Source: Tribonema minus (taxonomy: Eukaryota; Sar; Xanthophyceae; Tribonematales; Tribonemataceae). From it: DNA of 64,000 nucleotides. Below, piece after piece: positions 47,735 to 57,800 of this stretch. The stretch covers positions 310,001 through 374,000 of the forward strand of contig JAFCMP010000532.1 of the NCBI GenBank assembly GCA_017506865.1. The letters are read 5' to 3'. Position 1 is the first letter of the stretch. Each line of letters begins with the position of its first letter. The notes under the pieces are model-generated. The model was given only the letters and a program-made list of their open reading frames with translations. It was not told the origin of the DNA and did no database searches. Made by a program: the position numbers and the translations under genes.

Positions 47735-50700
47735 TCACACAGCCGCCTCTGGCGAGTTGGGCAGCTGCAGGTGCTGGCTCAGGTAGTGGTAGCGCGCGCT
47801 GCCGCCGTCGCCGTCGTCGTGCTGCAGCGGCGGCGGCTGCGCGGCGAGCGCATGGCCCAGCACCGCAGACAGCGCGCCCACCAGCCAGCCCGCAGCCACG
47901 TCGTCTTGGAAGTGCCCTGCGGCGCGGTGCCAGAGGGGGGGGCGGGGGGGAGTCAACCAGTGGTAAGGCATGTAAAGGCAGCGGAGGGGAGGGGGGGTGT
48001 CCCACGGTGATGCGTGAAATAGCAGAGCGAAGCCTACAGCAAATGCGCCAAGGACCCAGCGGTGACGGGAGATCTGGCAGCGCGTTGCGAACACGATGAC
48101 GGCAGATCCGGCAGCGCGCTGCGAGCAGTATGTTGAAGTGTGTACATGTTCTGCTGATGGGGTCATAAAACACGATGGATGTGAGCATCTCTTTGCTGTC
48201 CATTCGTGTGTGACGCTGCGCCCAGCTGATGGACAAAAGCGCCTTGAAACGCCTGTCGCGCGCGACACTTGGATTGCACGCGCATGTGACCACGGTAACG
48301 GCAGCCTGGGCAGGCGTTACGACAGGGGACATCTTACGGCTGTGCCTTCCTAGGGATGCATGCACTCTGGCTCATACAAGTATGTTGGTGCAATGCAGCG
48401 GTATGTTAAATTCATGCCAGCGCTTTCATCACACATGTCCACATTGCAGTGGCATAGAACCCTGAATACAGATTGCGCCACGCAGCATATCATCACGTGC
48501 TGCGCACTTGTGCAGTCATGTGTGCATCCTGTGCTACATGTATGCTACCTCAAGTTTAACTTCACATCATGAGTACAGCGACTTGGTAGTTGACGGCTGA
48601 GGGCGGTTGAAGTCTGCATGCGAACCTGTTGCGTTGCCGCACTTGATATGCAGACATTGGCCGTGCGCCAGAGAGAGCCCCGCAGGCCCCTTAAAGCAGC
48701 ACTATATCAGCGCCGTACTGTGACTAATGTGCCTTGTAATAGGGAACTGCCAGAAGGTGCTGATCAATGAAGCGCAATGGTGAAGTGTCATTCTGCAGAA
48801 GGCAACTTGAATCTCGCTATTTTCTGTTGGCACTCACAATAGTCCTGTATCCGTGTGACGCCCACCCACAGTGACAGGAACGGCAGCACTAGTATTAATG
48901 TGACCTGCAGTGCAGAATGGCAAGGAGTAACATGAGTCACGCAATTCTGTCACCGCATTGGGTCCTTGTGAGCACGACAAATGGGCTCTATGCGTGGCAA
49001 AGTAGCGGCAAAGCTCACTCGGTTAGTGTTAAAACATACAACAGTCAAGGATCAGGGTTGAGAGTTAGGGATAGGGTCAGGCTGACCCTACATATCCGCC
49101 TTGCCGGTCTCTTGTGCGCTGCGAGAGTGCCACAGTCGAGTCCACGTAAAAGCAGACACACACAACCACATGCTGTCTCCGAATGCCATGCGGACATTGC
49201 CACCGGTGAGGCACAATGCATGACAATGCGCCAACCGACATCAATCACATAGATGGCTGCTTCAAGTTCAGCCGGCCTCGATGGAAACTTCAGCACAATT
49301 GCAGCAACTCCAGTTGTGACAGACGGTCTGAGATGTACTTCATAAACTTCGGAGTACAATGTCACCCGAGCGCTGCAACTGCGTCACCCGCTTCTCGCCG
49401 CTGGTTCCACATACAGCAGCGCCGCCATGCAGGGGCGCTCCTGTGAGACATACTGCTCTACCAGCGTTACAAAAGTGGTGAACTGCCACGTGGTGCTCTC
49501 TACTGTATGCAATGATACCTCTGTTGCTTCCACAATACCGCCCACCTCAAAGCAGCAACGGCGGTGTCTCACCGCGAGCGTGCGCAACCACCGCGCGCCC
49601 CGCAGCGGGAGGTTACCGCGTCGAGCTCGCTACACACAGCGCATGACACTTCCCCTGTAGATAAGATGCCGCACATCTCAAATAAGCAGAGTCGTCGGAT
49701 TACTCCCCCCCCCCAGTGTGCGCTGCCACCGCCCCCCCCCCGCCCTCTGCATCACAAAGGGGCCGCGTAGTGCTCTCTACACACTGCGTGACGGCACTTC
49801 CCTGCGCATTGCAAAACAGCACAGAGGCACCATATGACTCTCTCATCGCGAGCGTGCGCTGCCACCGCCCCCCCCCCACATCACAAAGTCGCCACAAACT
49901 GTTCTCTATCGTATGCGACGATACCTCCTTTATCGCTCAGACGCGAGACAGCAGCGGCGGCGCGCCATACGACTCTCACCGCAAGCGTGCGCTGCCACCG
50001 CGGCCCGCGCAGCGCCCCCGCGTCCCCCCACGCCACCAGCGCCCCGTACAGCAGCGCCGCCATGCTGGTGCTCGCGTGCCCGCTCGGGAAGCTGTAGCGC
50101 GGGTTCCCCCCCAGCCTGCCCGTCCCCCCCCCCAGCGCTGGGCTCTGCGCGATGACCTCCCCAAGGGCCAGGAAGTTGGGGCGTGGCCGCCCAACTGCTT
50201 TCTTGATGAAGAGGGTGACGACGCCCACCCAGCTGACGCTTGCCACGAAGCCCAGGAGGGCGTCGCCGGAGGGGAGGCGCGCGGGGTAGCGGCCGGCTGG
50301 GGGGCGGAGGGGAGGGGGGGGGAGGGGGGGAGGGGGGGAGGTGTGAGAGGTAGAGCATCAGCAGCTGGCGCGTGTTAAGCACAGCCTCGTCATGTGTCGG
50401 GTATGCTTAGGTTGAGACAGTGATGTGACGCTGGCTGCGGTCTGTGGCGGCACGGCATGATGTACATATATTTTTGATGGCTGCCACTTCATGTAGGTGC
50501 TAGGTACACAGCCAAAAAACTGTCCAGGTGCTGGTGATGATCAACAACATAGTGTGATGTGATGTGTTTGCACACGGTTCGCGCGTCACAAGGCATGCAT
50601 GGCAAGACCTGTCTGATGGTATGAAACAAGATGACGGTTGTCTCCTACGGAACCGACAACCTAGCCATCAAGCTATGCACGAAACACGGAATGCATCTCT

Positions 50701-51501
50701 CACGGCGCACAAGACCGTATGTTGGTGTCGACCTCATTAAAGAAAAGCTGATGCGACAGCATGTGTCAGCGCAACTCCTTCGACAAATGTAGTCTCAAGA
50801 GCTAGCAGCTTTGTTTAGTCCATCCTCTTTACACATCGAACTGACTTACTCGGCACGTATACTATTGAACCTCTGTCGTTGTCGCCGGTCAGCCTGCAGG
50901 TCACGGACATGCCCTCAGCGTTTTACTTGACCTTACTTGTCCCTTCAGGCAAGAGGCACTCCGATAGAGAACCAACAACTCGTTCACTAATGCGCTCACC
51001 TTTGCTGGCAAAGTGTCGTGCGACCAGCAGCACCGACGGCATCACCAGAACCAGCGCCGCCAGAGTCCACGTCGAAACCTGCTCATGAGGCAGCTCACCC
51101 GCCAACAGCTGCGCGCAGCAGTCCCCGTGCGCAGCGGCCAGGATGGCCTGTATTGCTGGAGAGCCTATGGAGCACGGCGCCAGCTGCTTAGCGGTGCACC
51201 AGACATCCCCCAGCTTCACAGGGAAGGAATGCTGCTGGTTTTCGGCATCCGCTGGCAGGTACTGCGCATAGAAGGTCATGCTCTTGCCGATGGCGTAGAG
51301 AATCTGTGTTGTGACGATGACGATGGCGTACTCTTTCCACCTCTGCAGCCTCATCCACTGCGGCAACATGTCGAAGACACTTCTAACGAAGGCTGCAGCT
51401 GCGGCACCGCGTTGCCGATAGGATCGGCTCGCCGCGGACCCTTCCTGGACTGTGCCGTAGCTGGCGCTGGGGCTTTCCAGCGGTGACGGCGGACCGCCCA
51501 T
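47735..51501 (-). CDS. PAP2-family lipid phosphate phosphatase (355 aa, 4 exons)
   Basis: A membrane enzyme expected to dephosphorylate phosphatidate or related lipid phosphates. Exons are 51,501-51,000, 50,296-49,980, 48,904-48,838 and 47,916-47,735. The joins are phases 1, 0 and 1 with GT-AG ends, and the total is 1,068 nt. All three family motifs are intact: K-x6-RP (Lys199 to Arg206-Pro207, 'KKAVGRPRP'), PSGH (Pro238-His241), and the (S/T)R-x5-H-x3-D block split over exons 3 and 4 (Thr290-Arg291, His297, Asp301, 'TRIQDYWHFQDD'). About six hydrophobic segments are visible (near 60-80, 145-165, 180-199, 243-257, 274-292, 301-320). The length and the 'DYWHFQDDVAAG' pattern match plant and algal lipid phosphate phosphatases. 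Intron 2 is swollen by tandem copies of the exon 2 end. The gene is divergent from the CocE-like gene and shares its promoter region. Substrate is inferred, not shown. Confidence 0.92.
49420..50050 (-). repeat. Exon 2 end and donor of the PAP2 gene repeated about four times
   Basis: Intron 2 of the PAP2 gene contains tandem copies of roughly 130-150 bp. Each holds the exon 2 tail and donor region (plus-strand signature CTCACCGCGAGCGTGCGC) at about 49,570, 49,720 (partial), 49,850 and the true site at 49,975. Three copies retain the GTGAGA/GTGAGT-like donor. An upstream stub resembling 'MAALLY' codons recurs near 49,420-49,440. Confidence 0.8.
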
Positions 51502-51831
51502 CCTTACGCTGATCCGCCCTCCCTGCCGTCTAATGACAAATCACTCGAAGGAGAGCGTGCTTTGCCCAGCGCGCAATCGCAATCCGAGTTTTTTGTTCCA
51601 ATATTGCGTGGCTATCGGATTGCGTGCTGCATGACACACAAACCTCTGCGCATGTCGTCGAGGTGAAGAACACTAGTATCACCTCGTATACGCAGCAGCA
51701 ACACCAAACTTTTTCCAACTCGAAACTTCAAATGTATTACCTCAAGTTGAAGGTGAAGTTTACCTACCTCGGTGAGAGAAAGACAGACATTAGGGCATCG
51801 CTGAACCCATTCATCGCCCCTTAGTGCCACC
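51502..51831. promoter_or_regulatory. Divergent promoter region between PAP2 and CocE-like genes
   Basis: Only 330 bp separate the two start codons. A perfect 10-bp inverted repeat, CGCAATCCGA (51,578-51,587) and TCGGATTGCG (51,615-51,624), sits centrally. It could be a dimeric factor site or a cruciform. The ATG of the plus gene has a strong context (GCCACCATGG). Confidence 0.5.
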
Positions 51832-54800
51832 ATGGCGCTGCACACGGTCTGGGTGGCGACGAAGCTCTACATCAGAAGGATCCTCTGGGGTGTGTGTCAG
51901 ATCTTGCTCATGCTCCTGGCAGTCATCATTGCCGTTCCGTTGCTGTTGATACTTCCTGTAAGATGGCTGTACCGTAAGGTACGCTACCGTAAGGCGGACG
52001 AAGGCAGCACCGCTCCAAGCACCGACTGGTGGCAGCACGACGAGGATGCCCCAGCAACGACAAAGCGCCAGAAGTACACGCCAGACATGCGCCACGGTGT
52101 CGAACTGAAACAGCTGTTCCTTACCATGAGGGATGGCGTCAAGATCGCAGTCGACGTCTGGCTGCCAAAGGACCCCCTGGAGGCTGCTGGATCGCTGCCT
52201 TGCATACTGCACCAGTCCAGGTACTACAGAAGCATGGCGCTGCGGTGGCCACTGGGGTGGCTACTGAATGGAGGCAAGCCCGTCAATCTCATCTCCAACA
52301 AGTCGTTTCACTGCTTCCTGGAGCGGGGGATGGCGGTGGTGTCCATGGACGTGCGGGGCACTGGAGCGTCATTCGGTAAGGCAACAGCCTCCGCTGCACT
52401 TGGTACTGTGGAACAAATCAATCAATGGTTAAGTGCGTGCAGCATGTTTGCTTGGGTATTCGGCTGGAGCACATTCTTGTTAGGGCATTCATTGCCAGCA
52501 GTCGCAGCAACTGCGCCGCCGACAGCCATCGACAGTTTGAGTATGGCCATGCATGGCGCCAGCCTGCGATGCACTTGGTCCAGTGACTGATGGTGCACGT
52601 GTCTTTCGAGCGCAATCAAGCACTTGCAGTGCGTTCTGCCCAACAGGAATGCGGATTGACGTTGCATGCTAGTATTAGAATAAGACCAGCTACCGCTGCT
52701 AAATGGCGAAGCTATGCACACACTGACACATGGAGCGATCGCTATGTTACTGTTTGCAGCTTCATGGCAAGAGCTGATTGGCGCGATCGCCTCTGCTCCT
52801 CACGGCCCTCTGCGCGTCATCAGGCCGGCACTTGTGTCCATGGAGCGCGGAAGAGGCAGGCGACTCGCTGGAGGTGCTGGACTGGATGACGGAGCAGCCC
52901 TGGTGCTCTGGCAATATCGGCCTCTGGCAAGTGGCCTATGTGATGGCGGCAGTGTCAACCAACTATAGCAGCAGCCCTGCACTGCGTATTGTGCGGTAGC
53001 GTCAAGCAATTACAATGTACGCTCAGATAAGTTACTTTAACTTGCAGTGCGCTGCTTGCGACAGGCGTCTATATGCATTGATATCATCCATGAAATTTTT
53101 GCACCGGCATTGCACAGCATGCAACACTGTGCCTCCCTGGCGGTAGCTTCATCACTCCAAGGGCTGCACTGTCATTTGTCCGCACCATTGCGACTGGCGC
53201 CAACTGAACCAGAAGCGAGCTCAGAGGCATGGGCTGGCGCCAACACCTCCTCGTCATTGAGCTGGTTGGTGAGCCTCGTCCATTCTTTTGTAATGAAGGC
53301 GCACAAAACGTGCACTAGTAGCGCAATTACTGTGGCACGTCTCTTACTCGTGCTAGCCCTCGTTGCCTCTGCGCTGCAGGGGGATATCGTACGAGGGGAC
53401 GGCTGCGTTCATGACGTCGCTGCTGCAGCACCCGTCAGTGCGCGCCTGCTGTCCCATGTGAGCACCGCGAGCAGTGTTTATGTGCTAGCCACCTGCACCC
53501 CAGCGCACGCTTCACGCATGTCTGTATGATAAATGGCACACAGACTTGCACTGCAGCTCGTCCATCGGCCCAGCAGCGTCATCTGCCTTGAATGCATGCG
53601 TCGCATGCATTGACGTCAGGCGTCATTTCACCTGTTTTGCTTTGTGGGCCTTGCCTCTAGGTTGTAGAGTGGCATTTGAAGTTGCGCTGAGGGCAGTGCG
53701 GAGCGAGGGGGGCTGTTGAATAAACTTCCTTGGTTTTCCTGACCTTGAGCTGTCACAATGGCCGTACAGTGCTCTACGTGGATGTGCTCTACGTGGATCG
53801 TACCAATCCCTTGTCTCTCTGACCCCCCTAGCCCTGCCCTCGCCCCGAGCCGTATCTCCAACGCTGACCCTACCCCCCCCAAACCCTGCCCATCACTTCT
53901 ATTAATCCAATGCCAATCTTCCTGCGCCAGGTACATGTTCTGGGACGCGTACGACGACCTGGCGTACCCCGGCGGCGTCCCCATGCACCACTTCACGCAC
54001 GCGTGGCAGGCCTTCAACTCGGCGCTCGACGCCGGGCGCGTGCGCCGCGTGTCGCTGCCGCTGCGCGTCCTGGTGGAGTCCGTGTCGCGCGTCAGGTGAG
54101 CGCTGCTGCTGCCTGCTGCTGCGGGCCTGTTGCTGCGCGCGTGAGGCAGTGCTCAGAGGAGGCGCCGTTCAGCACAGCATGGCGCGCTTCTGAATGGGCG
54201 CGTACCGCAGTCAGCGCCGTGCAGCATCGCAGCGGGGCGCTGTCGGCTCAGAGCGCTGCTGGCGCGCGCGTGGATTGCGCTTGCGGGCGCCGGCAAGCAC
54301 ACAGCACGCTTTTGAATGCGCGTCGCGGTTGCAGTGTGTCACCACTGCTGCGGAGTAGCGTTGGGTGACCACTGCTGCGCGTGGGTGCCACTCCGGCGCG
54401 CGCCATCGTGCAGCGCCATGCGGCAGCGCGCGTTTGAATTTGCGTCGCAGTTGTAGGCATACCACATCGCTGTGAGGTGAGCACTGCTGCCGCGCGCATG
54501 GGCAGTGCTCATAGGCGCCGCCGAGCAGCGCGCTTTTCAGTTTGCATCGCAGCTGCCGCACCGCATCAGCGTGAGCTGAGCGCTGCCACAATGGACAATG
54601 CCGCCCCGCAGTGCAACAACGTGCAGCACCGAGCCAGCACCTGCTATCTGTGCCTCACCGACTCCCCCCCCCGCCCCCCCTTTTGGAAAGTTCAACAATG
54701 TGCATCCCTGTGCAAAAATGGCCCGGAACAAGTTAAGAACCCACGCGCGCGCCTGCTGTCTAAGAAAGGCTCCCGGCCTGAACACCCCCCTCCCCCCCCC

Positions 54801-57800
54801 CAAAATGTGGCCAGGCCCGAGGACCGCTGGGGCGCCGTCCTGCGGCGCGCGTTGCGCGAGCACGGCGACAACTGGACCGTCCACCGCGACGCCGACGTGC
54901 TCTACGCGGACGACGCCTCCGCGGTCAGTGGGCAGACCGTGGAGACGCTCAACGCGAGCGTCAAGGTGCAGGCGCTGCTGGACGCGGCGGCGGCGGCGCA
55001 CGGCGGCGATGTGGTCGCGGCGCGCGCGGCGCTCGCCGCGGCGCTGCTGCACTACCTGCACGTCTCGGGCTGGTGAGTGGGAGAGTGGTAGAGTGCGCGC
55101 GCGAGTGAGAGGGCAGTTCTGTGGCGGCGCAGTTTGATTTGTGCATTGCACGGCACGCTTCAGAGGGGGCGAGAAGCGCAGCAGAAGCGTCTGCAGCGGC
55201 GCGAAGCGCAGCGCGCAGCTTGCATACCTTGACAGCTGGTTTTTGCTGAAAAGCGCTCGTGCCACTTGACGCTTGCCCGGCACTGGAAATGCACAGGAGC
55301 AACATGCGTGTGCAGGCCATGACGGATCGACTACTGTGCGCCACGCGCTGCGGCGGTTCACGCTACCCTGCGTAGCGTCAGCATGCGCACGCGCAGCAAC
55401 CATAGTTCCGAGCGTCACCGATGTTAGCGTCTCACACGCGCACTTGCCGTTAACGCGCGCACATGCGCAGGATGGATGCGTCTGCCTCGGCATCGCTGCT
55501 GGCGTACCACACGCTGCCGTGCGCGAGCCGCGCGCTGCTGATAGGGCCGTGGACGCACGGCGGCGTGCAGCACGTGCGCCTGCACCTTGACCTCAAGACC
55601 TCCATGGCGACCTTCGACTTTGCAAGGGTGAGTCGCTGTGCGCGCCGCGACGCACTGTGAGTGGCTCGTTGGAAGGATCACATCACACTTTGCGAGGGTG
55701 AGTCGCTGTGCGCGCCGCGATGCGCGGAGCCCGTTGGAAGGATCACCGCACTCGAGTAGGCGCTGTTGTCGTGCGTTGCGCGCGTCTTGTGGCGCTGTGC
55801 ATGCGGGCACGAGGCACGCGACGCCGTGGCATAAAGCTAGCGGCTGTAGTGAAATGCTGCAAGTGGCTTTGTAGAAAGCACGCGTACCCGCTGCTTCTGG
55901 TGACTTCATTGGCATTGGCTGGAAGGAATCGACATTGGTTTATACCTGCAGTCTTCACAGCTGTGCGTCGGCAGCACTGCCCTTCGCCGTCAAGATCAGC
56001 TTGGGGGCTGGCGCAGTCTGTAGAAAACCTCTTGTGTGCCAAGCAACTGCACAGTCGTACAGTGTCCCATCCTTAACCCTAATTCTACCCCTTGTGGACG
56101 CCACTGCAACTGCTGCGCACTGCTGCAACCCCCTGCAGGAAGTCTCCGACTTCTTCGTCAAGACCCTGGTGCAAGACGCGACATCCCCCTCCGCCGCCGC
56201 CGACGCCGCCGCTGCCCCTGCGGCGCAGCCCAGCAGCGACGCACTGGCAAATGGCGCGGCAAAGGGCGCATCGAGGCGCTTGCCGCGGTGGAGCTCGCGG
56301 GGCAAGCGGCGGCGGCGGCGGCCAAACAGCAGCAAGTCGCCGTCGTCGCCGCCCGCCGTGCGTTACTTTGTGCACCAGGTGAGAAGGGGGGGGAGTGTGG
56401 GGGGCAGGCGGGGGGGGGAAGCTATGGGGGGGGGGGGGGGTCAGGCACGCTGCCGCATCGAATCACACAGAACTGCGCAGGCAGATTGCACTCCCGACGC
56501 ACGGCGCAACGCTGCACGCGTGTATCAGAGGCTTTTCACCGGCGGGCGGCTGTGGGGTGTTGCGCTGGCAGTCGCTGAGACAATGAAGCTAAAAACTGGT
56601 GGGTGATGAGCGCTGTGGCGACCGTAACCCTAACCCTAACACTGTCATCAAACTGGTACCGCTTCGCAATGCAGGCGAGCTGGTGCTGTGCCGTTGTATC
56701 CCTCGCCAATGAGTGCGCAGCCGCCGCATGCGCCTCGATGACGCTTGCAGTGTGTCGAGTAGGTGAGAAGGCTGCAGTTGTACACCTCTGAAGGTGCACC
56801 TAGTAAGATTTTCAGACACGTGTACACTGTATGCTAGGGTCAGGGTTTGGGCAAGGGCTCGGTCAAACACAGCGCGCCCATGGTACGCCTGGCGTATGTA
56901 CGCTATGCTGGCACCTCAAGCGAGTGCGTTGTTCCTCTGATGCAGCTCGAGAAGTGGCGGGCAATGCGCGAGTTCCCCTGCGAGCCGAGCCAGAGACAGG
57001 ACGTCAGCGTCGCCATCGAAGGGGGAGGCGCGCTGGGGGCAGCGGAGCCACTGCGCAATGACTCATATCGCCAAGAAGGTGCACGATACTAACCTCTTGT
57101 GAATGTATTAGCGGGCGATAGTATGCTGATGATTGGTGCCGATTTCCATGTGCTTCAGCAGGAAATAGTGCCCGTCGTTGATACATGGAAGTGGTTGGTG
57201 CCAACTTGAACGTGCTTCGGCACCCTAATTATCGGCGGGGGAGCGCTGGGGGCAGCAGACCTCCTTCATGCCGGCTCATACGGCCAAGAAGGTGCATCAT
57301 CATAACCTCGTAACAACATAGTCGGTAGTGGGTGATAATATACTGGTGATTGGTGCCAACTTCAACTTGCTTGAGCACCGCGTAGTGTCCCCCCTCGTTG
57401 TCACGTTCAGCTCGCAAAGGCAGCACGGACAGCACCATTTCTTTAAGTGGCTGTGAATACTGTTGTGCTGCGTTGTGTCATTTTCTGTGCCAGCTATGTT
57501 CGGAAGCAGATTAATGTTGGAATGCCCAGTGCCCTCGCGACACAGTGCTCAACGCCAACTTCATCACATCAGGGTGCTCCCCCCCCCCCCCCCGGGTTGC
57601 GTGCACTCTTTCGCTAGTACGGTCGCGATCAGAGTCGGCAATGCCTTGTGCATGAATAGAAGATTGAAGTTGTAACATCTGTGACTTCTAAGCGACTTCA
57701 TCAGGAGTAAGGTCTTGAATGAGGTACGAGTCAAGGTTGAGAATAAACCATGTGATGAGATAAACTCTGATCGATGAATCGCCACGGCGCTGCGCCGTGA

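Noticed and set aside
47703-48365. 220-codon minus-strand ORF in an alternative frame over the PAP2 3' end
   Set aside because: The PAP2 exon 4 frame ('WHFQDDVAAGWLVG') is the one that completes the family motif; the other is a Pro/Arg-rich shadow.
54537-55493. 318-codon minus-strand ORF
   Set aside because: It is antisense to exons 5 and 6 of the CocE-like gene, whose exon chain and catalytic motifs are clear on the plus strand; the Arg-rich product is a GC-rich shadow.
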